Below the pieces are notes generated by a model that searched no databases, was not told the DNA's origin, and saw only the letters and a program-made list of their open reading frames with translations. From Ariolimax columbianus (Eukaryota; Mollusca; Gastropoda; Stylommatophora; Arionidae), in the NCBI GenBank assembly GCA_036924085.1, contig JAVGWX010000013.1, positions 51,748,904 through 51,812,903 on the forward strand: a DNA stretch of 64,000 bases, written 5' to 3'. The position numbers and the translations under genes were made by a program. Numbering within the stretch: position 1 is the stretch's first letter; each line of letters starts with the position of its first letter. This document shows positions 23,851-34,989 of the stretch, one piece after another.

Positions 23851-24220
23851 CGTACAAACGACTTTCCGGAGGTGAGTACCTTCGGTAACATACAGAAATG
23901 TGTGCAGGCATGCCTTTATGCTAATGACTACTCATTGCACTATTTGCTATAAACTCGTCCAGCTGCCCCCACACCAAAGTATGTCCATGTCAAATTCATT
24001 TTATTGAATACTTTTCATTGGTTTAAAAGTGTTAGGAGCGGTAACAAGTGTGTTGCCCTGTATATTTCGATGATTTCAATTTAAGGTTTTCAAAATACTT
24101 TTCTGCATCTTCTTCCTCGTGATCAGAGAGGAATAGGGCGAAGACGGCCCATAACAGGTCGAGGACTAACTTTTATCTCGTGTTCAAGTCAATTTTTGAG
24201 ACCACGAATGTGCTCGCAAT
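23851..24220. other. No recognisable gene
   Basis: Nothing recognised between the RT fragment and the 25-bp array. Confidence 0.5.
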
Positions 24221-24224
24221 TCAT

Positions 24225-25050
24225 ACATGTCGACGGCTTGCGGTTGTGTCCATATCGACGGCTTGTGTTTGTGTCCATGTCGACGGCTTGTGATTGTGTC
24301 CATGTCGACGGCTTGTGTTTGTGTCCATGTCGACGGCTGGTGTTTGTGTCCATGTCGTCAGCTTGTGATTGTGTCCATGTCGACGGCTTGTGTTTGTGTC
24401 CATGTCGACGGCTGGTGTTTGTGTCCATGTCGTCGGCTTGTGATTGTGTCCATGTCGACGGCTTGTGTTTGTGTCCATGTCGTCAGCTTGTGATTGTGTC
24501 CATGTCGACGGCTTGTGTTTGTGTCCATGTCGACGGCTTGTGTTTGTGTCCATGTCGACGGCTTGTGTCTGTGTCCATGTCGTCGGCTTGTGTCTGTGTC
24601 CATGTCGTCGGCTTGTGTTTGTGTCCATGTCGACGGCGTGTGTTTGTGTCCATGTCGACGGCTTGTGTTTGAATCCATGTCTTCGGCTTGTGTTTGTGTC
24701 CATGTCGACGGCTGGTGTTTGTGTCCATGTCGATGGCTTGTGTTTGTGTCCATGTCGACGGCTTGTGTGTGTGTCCATGTCGACGGCTTGTGTTTGTGTC
24801 CATGTCGTCGGCTTGTGTTTGTGTCCATGTCGACGGCTGGTGTTTGTGTCCATGTCGATTGCTTGTGTTTGTGTCCATGTCGACGGCTTGTGTTTGTGTC
24901 TATGTCGACGGCTTGTGTTTGTGTCCATGTCGACGGCTTGTGTTTGTGTCCATGTCGACGGCTTGTGTTTGTGTCCATGTCGACGGCTTGTGTTTGTGTC
25001 CATGTCGACGGCTTGTGTTTGTGTCCATGTCGATGGCTTGTGTCCACTGA
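24225..25050. repeat. 25-bp minisatellite, about 33 copies
   Basis: The unit is catgtcgacggcttgtgttt plus gtgtc. Variants alternate (tcgtcggc, tcgatggc, ggctggtg, tgattgtg). Because 25 is not a multiple of three, every three units make a 25-residue peptide period. The same Thr/Asp/His-rich or Cys/Val/Ser-rich peptide therefore stays open in all frames of each strand (up to 283 codons on minus). These frames are a property of the repeat, not evidence for a protein. Confidence 0.97.
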
Positions 25051-25814
25051 CTCGGGGTGCGGTTTTCCACATGAATTAATTAGTTCGTTTTATTTGTGGT
25101 GTTTTTCTCCTTCTGGTTATCCTGGCAATAGCATTTCGGTTACCGGGTGTCACATTTCCACCGTCTAGTTCGCATGTATTAACTTCACGAGATTAGCTAC
25201 ATTTGCCCTGTGTGTTGACAGTGCCAGTGTTTTTACACATGGGCTAATGATGGATTGACACATCATTCAGCAGAGATTTGGCCCTGTCCAGTCCAACAAC
25301 ATCATCAAGACACATCGCTCACACGATGAGTGACGTCTTCAATCCTCCCGGACCTCGTCTCAAGGCACCGGAGTGCTCGGCTCTCTTCAATTATTCCCCA
25401 GGGATCTCGGTCGACACACTTGCCATGAAACCAGAAGGCGCCAGTATTTCATCCCCGTAGAATGGAAGTTAAATTAAAATTGCACATCGAGTGTCCTTTT
25501 TTTTACTGCAGTATGCGGCATTTGAAGTGTTCGATCGAGGCAACGGGCCACTCCTGCTTAAGTGGACACAGTTGTTATTCTTCCGATGCTTCAAAAAACA
25601 AACTTACTTACTCTGTTATTACCGAGCTTTAAAGGGTCTACGTATTTTGGCTTTTTTAAAAATCACATTCGGGTGCCTACGTCATCTTCAGCATCAACAT
25701 GCGATGCTCAATGTGTTGGGAATAAGCTATCGTCAAGGCAAGGGTACTGTTAGGGGCTTCTTGTTATATGTTTTCAGAGTGGCAGGCGTGCGTGTCTGAT
25801 CGCTATCATTATGA
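25051..25814. other. No recognisable gene; right part duplicated at 27150-27350
   Basis: Unrecognised sequence. From about 25740 (gggtactgttaggggcttct, then gtggcaggcg, tctatcattatg) the sequence is a diverged copy of 27165-27240, so a segment next to the 19-bp array was duplicated. Confidence 0.6.
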
Positions 25815-26670
25815 GGCCCATCTATCAATACGGATCTCTTCTATCAACACGGATCTATTCTATCAACACGGATCACTTCTATCAACACGAATATCTTCTA
25901 TCAACACGGATCACTTCTATCAACATCAACTCTTATATCAACACGATCCCTTCTATCAACACGGATCCCTTCCATCAAGACAAAGTCTTTCCATCAATAT
26001 GGATCCCTTCCATAAACATCAATCCCTTCTATCAACATCAATTCCTTCTATCAACATCAATCCCTTCTATCAACATCAATCCCTTTTATCAACATCAATC
26101 CCTTCTATCAACATCAATCCCTTCTATCAACATCAATCCCTTCTATCAACATCAATTCCTTCTATCAACATCATTCCCTTCTATCAACATCAATCCCTTC
26201 TATCAACATCAATCCCTTCTATCAACATCAATCCCTTCTATCAACATCAATCCCTTCTATAAACATCAATCCCTTCTATCAACATCAATTCCTTCTATCA
26301 ACATCATTCCCTTCTATCAACATCAATCCCTTCTATCAACATCAATCCCTTCTATCAACATCAACCCCTTCTATCAACATCAATCCCTTCTATAAACATC
26401 ATTCCCTTCTATCAACATCAATCCCTTCTATCAACATCAATCCCTTCTATCAACATCAATCCCTTCTATCAACATCAATCTCTTCTATCAACATCAATCC
26501 CTTCTATCAACACAATCCTTTCTATCAACAAGGATCCCTTCCATCAAGACAAAGTCTTTCCATCAACATGGATCCCTTCCATAAACATCAATCCCTTCTA
26601 TCAACATCAATTCCTTCTATCAACATCAATTCCTCCTTGTCAACTTGAATCCCTTCTATCAACCTCTTGG
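25815..26670. repeat. 19-bp minisatellite, about 45 copies
   Basis: The core unit is cccttctatcaacatcaat, 19 bp. The left edge has more diverged cacggatc-containing variants. A block with ccatcaagacaaagtctttc occurs at 25970 and again at 26540, showing higher-order duplication. Plus-strand frames up to 194 codons (Ile/Asn/Ser/Leu) result from the repeat. Confidence 0.96.
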
Positions 26671-27150
26671 GCCCGACAACTGCTATTATTAAACAATGGA
26701 ACATATCTTGTATATTGGACATTGCATTTTGTATGGAACACTATATTACAAGCACGTAACCTCTTTATGTGTGTCGATTATTTGCGAGAGTTTTACGTAT
26801 ATAACGTCATCTTCAACAAGTACTTTTTTCCAAATAATATTACATTTCTTTATTAAAAAAACTGTTTAAGATCGATCAAGCCTGATTGTCGATATGTGTC
26901 TACTTCACGTCTGGCCACATTATGTTGCTAAACTACTTTTTTTAAATAAAGAAAATCGCCACAACGGAAATGAATGCGCCTCGGACAAGTTCCTGGAAAC
27001 CTTATTACAGTTATGTCGCTCAGGTAATCCGTTGGTAAATCACCTCATCTTGATGGTGTTAAAGTTAGTTCCTCTGGTCGCAAGCAGGATTAAGAAACTT
27101 GACAACCTACCAAAAAACAAACTATAAAACATAATAAGTTGCAGGACGAA
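26671..27150. other. No recognisable gene
   Basis: AT-rich, with one unrecognised 77-codon plus frame (26894-27127). Confidence 0.5.
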
Positions 27151-27345
27151 CTATTCTAAAGGGTATCGTACTGTTAGCGGCTTCTTGTTACATGTTTCCA
27201 GTGTGGCAGGAGTGCTCGTCTGATCTCTATCATTATGGGGGTCCTTCTATCTTTACGGATTCCCTCTATCAACACAGATCCTTTCTATCAACAGTGAGCC
27301 CGTTTGTTAACACAGATCCTTTCTATCAACCCAGTTAGTGTCCAT
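27151..27345. repeat. Diverged duplicate of the left end of the 19-bp array
   Basis: ttagcggcttcttgttacat, gtgtggcaggag, tctatcattatggggg and several tttctatcaac units parallel 25750-25870. Only a few minisatellite units are present here. Confidence 0.75.
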
Positions 27346-27790
27346 CTATCTATCTTCAGTCGACTTATGTCGTTAGACAGCGTGGGGAGGTGTGACCTTT
27401 GTTTCATATTTGTTGGTAAGGGAAATTGCCAGATCAATCCCAGAATGAGTTGGCTTCTGAAACATTCGATCGCCTATTTGTGGGACTGGTGGAGATGGAA
27501 GCGTAAACTAGAGCAAGGTAGACCCGCAGCTTGTCCGGGGCCATCTATGCCGCTCCGCCAACCACATAACCGAGACATGATGTTATAGCCAAACAGTCTC
27601 CTTGTTGCGACATATCCTGTATGGGGCGAGAGTCCGTTGAATAATTTGAGTAGATTTTTAATTTGAATTTTCCCCGAGTCGGATAACTTGAAAATGAAAC
27701 TTATTAAGTATAGCAGCTATTCTAAAGTGAACAGTATTTGTATGACACCTGGTGGTGAAATGAGCAAGAGTCTACTGTTTTCCCGCGCTT
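27346..27790. other. No recognisable gene
   Basis: Contains a 94-codon plus frame (27304-27588) without recognisable motif. Confidence 0.5.
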
Positions 27791-28470
27791 TTTTTCAAAA
27801 TGGCGCCCTGCCAGTTGACCCCAGTGCATGAGCGGCGTATTCTGAAGACATTTCTGGTGAAAGAAGGTTCAGAATCTGCTAAAATTATTCATCATGAACT
27901 GTCGTGTATGTTTGGAAAACAGTGTTTGGATGGTTTAAACGCTTTCGATAAGGTCAAGAATCCATCAAGGGTTAACCCTGTGAAGGTCAAGCGAAAAGTG
28001 TTTTACGAGTGATACCATACACAGTGTAAAAATAGTTAGTTTGAACGATCGGCGAGTTACTGAATTCTACTGATGTAATCAGATGTTCTGTGAGCATTAT
28101 TATAAGGAATCACCTCAATTTTCATAAAGTTTCCTTGTTTATGGTTGCCGAAACAACTCAATTTCGACCAGAAAGTGTCCATCTCCAACACAGCACGAGA
28201 TCCTATTCGGCGTCTGAAACTGTCACGTTTATTGACCAATTGCGTTGGTCCTATAGTCCCGACTCAGCTCCGACTGATGCTCACATTTGTGCCTTATGAA
28301 AGAGCATTTCGGAGGACACAAGTGTCACACGGATGACGAAGTGCGTCGGTAAGTTCTCCAAAGACACCGGGACCAGCCAACATAATTCAACACTGCCAGA
28401 ATACAAGAGCTCGTAGCCAGATGGGACACATGTGTTGCAGTATCAGGTGACTACCTAAAAAAATAGTATA
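27791..28470 (+). mobile_element. Mariner-like transposase remnant, catalytic core deleted
   Basis: The ORF at 27800-28012 opens MAPCQLTPVHERRILKTFLV and continues KEGSESAKIIHHEL, then FGKQCLD: the N-terminal helix-turn-helix layout of mariner transposases. Further on SIIIRNHLNFHKVS (28093-28134), YSPDSAPTDAHICAL (28250-28298) and CVAVSGDYLKK with a stop at 28467 match later mariner blocks, across frameshifts. The stretch that should carry the first two catalytic aspartates is missing between about 28200 and 28250. Inactive, old copy; terminal inverted repeats were not identified. Confidence 0.85.
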
Positions 28471-28499
28471 GGTAATTAAATTCAACTCTTATAGTTGTC

Positions 28500-28919
28500 T
28501 GAAAGTTGCATCAATCTGGTGGGAAGGAGGACTAACGTCTGGTCAGAGAAAGCATACTTATCAGAAATGTTAGTCAGAGTCAGGCAAAATGTACTGGCCA
28601 AGACCCTCACCTTAGCTTCCTCATAACTCTTCCTGGAAACAGGCTGTTTTCATGGCATTCTGGCTAACAAAGTGAGGGATCTACGTTATCCTCGTAGTAA
28701 TGAGCGACACGCAGAGGAAGCCAAGCATATGACTACCGCCTGAAGGACACCAGTCTACCATCAGCAGCACGCTCGGGACATGAGGAAAGCTAACGTCCTT
28801 TTCAGACCGCACAAAATAGTAATACTACTCATTGTAGGCATTCAACAACAACATCAACAACAACAAAAAACATTAACAATGACAACAACAATATCAACAA
28901 CAGACAGCAATATCAACAG

Positions 28920-28952
<33 letters not shown>

Positions 28953-28975
28953 TAACAACATCAACAACAACAACA
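28500..28975 (+). mobile_element. Interspersed family C, copy 3, with a long CAA tail
   Basis: Sense orientation: ggactaacgtctggtcag, gttagtcagagtcaggcaaa, ggaaacaggctgttttcatg, gatctacgttatcctcgtag, gaagccaagcat, gaggaaagctaacg, ctcattgtaggcattcaaca, then about 120 bp of caacaacatcaac repeats to about 28975. This copy best shows that the family ends in a CAA-rich tandem. The Asn-rich plus frame (28780-29076) is the tail. Confidence 0.85.
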
Positions 28976-29109
28976 TCAGTCCAAATATTTATTTGACGAC
29001 AGTCCTATATGACGAGCTGATACAAATTATTTTAAGAAATAATTTTATCTTATACACATTCACATCCTCACGCTGATCGAACCTAACAGTCAACAGGTCA
29101 AGAAAATCT

Positions 29110-29405
29110 TTAAACAGCACAGTGTCCACACTGTCAGCTGTCAATGTCCCCACTGTCCCATCTCAATGTCCACACTGTCACATGCCAATGTCCAAACTGT
29201 CACATGCCAATGTCCACACTGTCACATGCCAATGTCCAAACTGTCATATGACAATGTCCAAACTGTCACATGCCAATGTCCACACTGTCACATGTCAATG
29301 CTCCCACGGTCTCAGATCAATGCTCCCACTGTCACATGTCAATGCTCACACCGATAAATGTCAATGGCTACTACACTGTCACGCGTCAATGTCCACACTG
29401 CCTCA
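29110..29405. repeat. 22-bp minisatellite, left block
   Basis: The unit aatgtccacactgtcacatg plus cc, 22 bp, is present about thirteen times with substitutions. The same unit resumes at 29937, beyond a retroelement fragment. Confidence 0.93.
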
Positions 29406-29429
29406 TAACTGAATGTCTAAACGTAACGT

Positions 29430-29936
29430 TTTTATACTGGTCTAGAAGACTCTGCAGAGTCTGTAAATAACCAGTTGCATTTACATTGCTTGCTCTAAAA
29501 GCTATACGCTTCCAATCTATTCTAAAATGTATTAATTGTCCTTACCTCCACTGTGTCTTGTGACATTCCAAGCATTCACCACTCTGTGACTGAAAAAAAA
29601 AATGTCCTATTTAATCTGGATTATTTTGTAGTCAATTTGTAGCTATGGCCTCTTGTTTTTATAGGTTGTCATATTTTAAAAAACGTGTTTTAGTCTAATT
29701 TATACATTCCTTTGATTATATGTAATAAGTCACCTAGAATTCTTCTCATTTCTAAACACTGTAGGCCACTTTTTCTAAGTTTGTCATCATAACTGTAATT
29801 CTGGAATCCCACTATCATCGTTGTCGCTCTTTTGTGTATATCCTTTTCAGCATATTAATATCTCCTCTACGATAAGGAATCCCCACCTGTACACAGTACT
29901 CAAATCTAGGTCTAACTAATGTTTTATACAGTTTGA
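29430..29936 (-). mobile_element. CR1/L2-like retrotransposon 3' fragment inside the minisatellite
   Basis: Reading minus from 29935: LYKTLVRPRFEYCVQVGIPY, RRGDINMLKRI, YDDKLRKSGLQCLEMRRILG, DLLHIIKGMYKLD, NTFFKI, TRGHSYKLTTK, FFSHRVVNAWN. This is the characteristic C-terminal part of CR1/L2 reverse transcriptases (LV.P.LEY, L..R R..GDL, FF..RV...WN). Frameshifts and stops occur (after MYKLD, and in SRLN). No palm motif is present, so it is strongly 5'-truncated. It sits between two blocks of one 22-bp minisatellite. Confidence 0.87.
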
Positions 29937-30116
29937 CCTGTGAATGTTCACACTGTCACACATACATGTCAACACTTTAAAATGTCAATATCGACATCAC
30001 CACATGTCAATGTCTACACTTTCACATGCCAATGTCTACACTGTCACATGCCAATGTCTATACTGTCACATGCCAATGTCTACACTGTCACATGCCAATG
30101 TCTATACTGTCACAGG
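29937..30116. repeat. 22-bp minisatellite, right block
   Basis: The same unit as 29110-29405 (aatgtctacactgtcacatg plus cc), about eight copies. The right block has tgtcta where the left has tgtcca, so the two blocks have diverged. Confidence 0.93.
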
Positions 30117-30636
30117 TATAATTAAGTTCGAGGACAGCATCAAGTGCTTCCTGTTTAAACTGAAAACACTCGCAAACGGCATAAGCAAACGTCCCAGCAT
30201 TACCCCAGAATTCATTCATTGGCATGTACTTGCCCTGGGCGTTGGATAAAGTAAAATGTATTGATTATCTAAATGGAACAAATATTTCCTCAAGTAATTT
30301 ACAGTAAACATTCTGCAAGTTAATGATTCGAACGTTATTTAGCTGTCCGAGATCAATCTGTTCTGTTAAGAATCGATGTCATTGCACATAGATACTCAGA
30401 CATGCTGTTTCACAAAGAACAATAAGTGTAGCTACAGATGATTTCCGTAGCTCCACAGCTGTACACACTCCTAATCCGTCCCATCCAGCGCCGCAATCCA
30501 ATGGGACTATGCAGTTTCAAAACCTTACAATGTGTGAATCGATGGTTGATCCGTGACAGCAGTCTCTGTATTCCTTACACAGAATGATGATAACATCGCC
30601 TGTACAGTACATAGAATCATCATTAACCTCCAGTAG
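30117..30636. other. No recognisable gene
   Basis: Nothing recognised in this stretch. Confidence 0.5.
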
Positions 30637-30898
30637 GGGGACGGCGTGGGCTAGTGGTTAAGTGACACGCTCACAACCGGAAGGTGCTGGGTTCGATCCC
30701 CATCACAGCACCGGCAGTTACCCAGGCGAAGCAAACCCCTAAAAAATGGAAGAGGAAGCAGACCCTTACATAAAATGCATTCTGAAGTCGGATGCACTGA
30801 GCCGACAGGCGCAAAATAAAAACCACAGCACAACGCATACCGCCTTGGGATTAGAGAAATAAGGCGAACGGAAGAAAAATTTAAAATACACAAAAAAA
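30637..30898 (+). mobile_element. tRNA-derived SINE (family A), copy 2
   Basis: The same head, body and A-rich tail as copy 1: A box tgggctagtgg, B box ggttcgatccc, then cacagcaccggcagttaccc, aagcagacccttacataaaa, gtcggatgcactgagccg and accgccttgggattagag. Length about 260 bp. A weak, imperfect flanking duplication (ctccagta against ttccaata) may be present. Confidence 0.92.
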
Positions 30899-30929
30899 CT
30901 TCCAATAAAGTAGCCATTACACTAAGAAT

Positions 30930-31400
30930 AGTAAAGAATCAGTCTAGAAAGACACAAAACAAATTGACTAAAATTAAGACAAGGATTGCATTGACAATAA
31001 CAGGCGTTCAGAGAAAGCCAGAAATAGCTAACCTCCAAGAATAAATGGATAGAGCTGATTAAACTAATAACGTCTCAGATATGGGAAATTGTACAGTATT
31101 GGGCTGAAACATAGTCTCTGGCAAAGAAATATCCAGAAAGTTTGGAAGCATTTGAAATGTTGGGCTTTAGAAGAATGGAACATAGTGAGTTGGACAGAAA
31201 GAAGAAACAATGACCTAACGGAGGTATACATACGCATGAAGACACATTTTGAAAATCATTCAAAAACGAAGATTGAGTTAGTTGGGACACAATATGCAAT
31301 AATAAAGACTCCCACTGAAGGAACTACAGGCAAGATATAGGGCAAACGAGAAAGAGGGCAATTGCGATGTCTATTTACATCTCTGGTATACAGAAGCATT
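30930..31400 (+). mobile_element. Degraded C-terminal region of a non-LTR reverse transcriptase
   Basis: The frame at 31089-31340 reads QKVWKHLKCWALEEWNIVSW, TERRNNDLTEV and, after a stop, GKRERGQLR (31340-31370). The W..+...ISWT.R..N..V block followed by a GKR.RG block is the usual post-thumb region of invertebrate RT-endonuclease proteins. Substitutions are heavy, and the call depends on block order. Confidence 0.65.
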
Positions 31401-31439
31401 AAAATAAGAACATATGATTAAGTCAAGAGACCTTCAGAA

Positions 31440-31625
31440 TAGAAATGCTCAGACAACTTTACAGCCAGTCTTAGCACTGATCAACCAGAGGGTACGGTCA
31501 AAAGGAGAGAAATGCTCAGACAACCTTGCAACCAGTCTTAGGATTGATCAACCAGAAGATATAATCAAATGGAGAGACATGCTCAGACAATCATACAACC
31601 AGTCTTAGGACTGATCAACCAGATG
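31440..31625. repeat. ~67-70-bp tandem repeat, three diverged copies
   Basis: gaaatgctcagacaa, aaccagtcttagga and tgatcaaccag recur at 31442, 31509 and 31577. It directly follows the RT remnant. Confidence 0.85.
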
Positions 31626-32164
31626 CTGATGATATTGTCTTGTCTGATGTATTCCCTCATGTTTCCCCTTCTCTATTGTTTCTATGTTGTTTCTTTCATG
31701 CATTTCTTTACGTCGATGCTACCATCTCTTTTCAACCCAGACTCTTTCTACCGCGCCGTTCCAAAATGGACAACTCGCTGACCATATTGTTTTGGTATGG
31801 GTCTTCTGATCAAAGCTAGACAATTCAAGATCAGGCATGACATTTATGATTTGTTTTCAGATGTGAATTATGAAAAACATACCCTGCACACCACGCTGCG
31901 ATTTCACGGCAAGCGACATGTTTTCTTCATCCATATTAATCGACCGCCAATTAAATAACCCCTTTAATAGCAGTATTAATTCAATAACGCGGTTGGACAG
32001 CAGAGAGAAGCAGTCTAGTCTGCTTAGCCTGGCAATCTTACGCTATTTCATTATTGGTTTTCTGTGGTGTGTTTGCATGCTGAGGAATTGAAAATATAAC
32101 AAATGTGCTTGTGCCTTTCAACTTGTAATAAGGACGAGACTTGGCAGATAACCACTTCTGTTGG
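31626..32164. other. No recognisable gene
   Basis: Short unrecognised frames only (for example 31870-32091). Confidence 0.5.
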
Positions 32165-32171
32165 CCTCAGT

Positions 32172-32722
32172 TCATTTTATCAGGTATAATGACTGGCCCT
32201 GAAACATTTTATCAGGTATAATGACTGGCCCTGAAACATTATATCAGGTATAATGACTGGCCTTGAACCATTTTATCAGGTATAATGACTGGCCCTGAAA
32301 CATTTTATCAGGTATAATGACTGGCCCTGAAACATTTTATCAGGTATAATGACTGGCCCTGAAACATTTTATCAGGTATAATGACTGGCCCTGAAACATT
32401 TTATCAGGTATAATGACTGGCCTTGAACCATTTTATCAGGTATAATGACTGGCCCTGAAACATTTTATCAGGTATAATGACTGGCCCTGAAACATTTTAT
32501 CAGGTATAATGACTGGCCCTGAAACATTTTATCAGGTATAATGACTGGCCCTGAAACATTATATCAGGTATAATGACTGGCCCTGAAACATTTTATCAGG
32601 TATAATGACTGGCCCTGAAACATTTTATCAGGTATAATGACTGGCCCTGAACCATTTTATCAAGTATAATGACTGGCCCTGAAACATTTAATCAGGTATA
32701 ATGACTGGCCTTGAAACATTAC
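32172..32722. repeat. 32-bp minisatellite, about 17 copies
   Basis: The unit attttatcaggtataatgac plus tggccctgaaac is 32 bp and very homogeneous. A variant pair (attatatcagg, then cttgaacc) recurs, suggesting duplication of multi-unit blocks. Units are contiguous, so this is not a CRISPR array. Confidence 0.97.
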
Positions 32723-32849
32723 TCGCCAGGTACATCCCATAAAGGCATTAGACGATTCCACTTACTTCTATAAGTTATAAACTCGCCACTTCTGATTTAT
32801 GGTGCCAATTCAAAGCCCAGCAATTCCTTAACTTAAATTCCTTGTGGAG

Positions 32850-33135
32850 AGTGTAGCCTAGTCGACAGTGAGCTTGTTTGCTAAGACTGGGATTACAACC
32901 GCACCAGGGTTCGAAATCACGGACGGACAGAAACAAATCCGTGCGTAGGTTCGTTCGTGGTACGACGGCTCTTCCAGTGGACCGAGCTGTAAATTGGAAC
33001 CTGACGTATGGGTTGGGGAAGGTAAAAACAGCAAGGAAGCGGCACCCCACCTCACATAGCTTGCGGCTTAGTCCATGGAGAGTTAACTTCATCACCGACG
33101 GCAGTTATTGCTGTGGGACCCACCTTTACCTTTAA
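32850..33135 (+). mobile_element. tRNA-derived SINE of a third type
   Basis: A box tagcctagtcg (about 32856) and B box gggttcgaaatc (about 32907) are separated as in a tRNA. A body of about 200 bp follows with ccgagctgtaaattggaacc and ggttggggaaggtaaaaac blocks, ending near cctttacctttaatac. No other copy was noticed in the window. The head differs from families A and B. Confidence 0.75.
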
Positions 33136-33199
33136 TACATTTTTTTAATAACAGTACTACAGTTTGAGATTGTGTTTTGCATATACTCGTACATCTGGG

Positions 33200-33548
33200 G
33201 AACTGAGACGTTAGTCCCATTGGGCACAATATACTGACCCAGGACGTCGCTTCTCTGCCAGGCACATTACACTAAACAAGACCAGTGCCTCTCTTCCATG
33301 TAGCGCCCCTGGAAACAGGCTGTTTTCAAATCAGTCTGGCTGACGAGATGTAGATCGATGGGATCCCCGTAGTAGTGAGCGTTATGCAGATTAAGCCAAG
33401 CATAGCACAACCATCTGGAAACCTCTATCCGCTTTCATCAGCACGCTCGGCATGTGAGGAAAGCTACTACAACCCGCCACTTAAACCCCTTTTCAGGGCG
33501 CACAAAAGGGTAAAAATGCTCATTGTGGGAAATAAACAACAATAGCAA
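33200..33548 (+). mobile_element. Interspersed family C, copy 4
   Basis: Sense-orientation blocks: gacgttagtcccattgggc, tggaaacaggctgttttcaa, gatgggatccccgtagtagt, aagccaagcatagcacaacc, catcagcacgctcggcatgt, gaggaaagctactacaaccc, ttcagggcgcacaaaagg, gctcattgtggg and an aacaacaatag end. Nearly complete, about 345 bp. Confidence 0.85.
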
Positions 33549-33900
33549 TAAAAACATTGAATCTAACCCCACTTTAACGGATCTATATTCATTATTGACG
33601 CTCCTCTTGCCTGGTTTTAACATTCGACTTAAGTTCGTTGCTTGGGCCATGATAATTTCTAAATGCTAGATTTGTTTGGAGGATACTTAACAATCTGCTA
33701 ACACCACCGAGGACTTCATCTACCCATACAAAATATAGATACACGTAGTAAGCGAGACATTATTCAGAGAATTGACGTTGCATTATCATTCATGAACTAC
33801 CTGCATATAGTCTAGAAACAGCGAGACTCTCTCTGGAAACCAAAGTGCTGCTATATAAGTTATGTGACATCCCTTTCTTTTTGTGTGGTTCCAAAACCTA
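33549..33900. other. No recognisable gene
   Basis: Nothing recognised. Confidence 0.5.
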
Positions 33901-33904
33901 GCAG

Positions 33905-34185
33905 AAAGATCAGATGCGATTTGAGACACCCACCCCACCCCTAAACAACCATGCGCTGGCTGGACATGGCCATCAAAATACTGACGTCGCTCTTCGGAGC
34001 AGTTCAAAAGTTCTTCTTCAATGTTTGGATCGACGCTGCCTCTCTTTCTTTGGCCATGTATCCCGCGTCTCTCAAGACTTCTCGTCTTCCCAGCTTCTTC
34101 ATTTGTCAAATGAAATCAAGGCCGGGAGAAGACCATCCTCCACAAGGAGTCGTAGCCCGAGCAACACTTGTCTGAGACACATCGC
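33905..34185 (+). mobile_element. Possible C-terminal RT tail
   Basis: The frame at 33914-34210 contains LQCLDRRCLSFFGHVSRVSQ, then KAGRRPSSTRSRS. The FFGHV.R block followed by a GRR/RP block is the usual layout of a retroelement C-terminus, but only these two blocks support it. It could be chance. Confidence 0.4.
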
Positions 34186-34985
34186 TTCCACTCCATCAGC
34201 TCTGTGTTGAACCCAAGACTGTAATCAACAATAGCCATGGACGGTCTTCACGGCGGGTCCCTGTTTACCTAGGTGAAATACTTGACTTTTCTAAACACCT
34301 TTAACTCGCTAATCCCAATAACCGACGCGCACTTTATTTGATACTATATCAACTTTTCGCTTTACACTTTTGTCCTGATCTCTTTCTTGCGCTCTGTCTC
34401 TGTCTCATCTTCCCCAACCTCTCAAGTTCCCACATGTTAGACCATTAGCTGGATGCGTCCATATCGGAAAACAATGGCAGTAGTTCTCGCGACAGTTCCG
34501 ATTCTGAGTAATTTGAGATAAAGTGAAGTATCCAAATATAAGGTCCTTCCTCGTGTGAGATCAGGTATCGATCACCTACAAGTAGCAGAAAGTGATGGAA
34601 CGTAGAATTGGGATAAGAGCAGGTGAATCTGTCGCCGTTTGCTCTATAACTCACGTTCTTATAAAAGTGAATATTTGCATACTTTTCTCGTCCTTTCAGA
34701 ATATCCATTAAGAACAAAATTAACGTCATCAATGAAATGGTTTTATCTTCTGAGTCTTATCTCCTGACTGCAATGTGTTTCCCTTGAACATTCGACTTGA
34801 CTTACTCCATTCCTGCAAGTCGTCTATTGCAACATACCTGGTTGGCTAGCGTGCTAATATTATATGCTGTCGTTCCAGACCCTGTAAACAAGAATTGTTG
34901 ATCAAATAAGCACAATATTAAAGCTAAAAATCCTGCTTAGACTTTTTTCATCGCCATACAGTGTATTAATGTCATTAACTTCTGT
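34186..34985. other. No recognisable gene
   Basis: A 95-codon minus frame (34445-34732) has no recognisable motif. Nothing else was seen. Confidence 0.5.
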
Positions 34986-34989
34986 CTCT

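Noticed and set aside
24221..25079. Open frames of up to 283 codons as repeat proteins
   Set aside because: All phases of both strands are open because of the stop-free 25-bp unit; no non-repeat domain is attached.
32172..32722. Regular 32-bp repeats resembling a CRISPR array, with tataat looking like bacterial -10 boxes
   Set aside because: Units are contiguous with no spacers, there are no cas-like genes, and the window is clearly eukaryotic. It is a minisatellite.
32850..33135. Protein frames in both strands (up to 106 codons)
   Set aside because: They fall within a SINE-like element with pol III boxes; no independent coding evidence.
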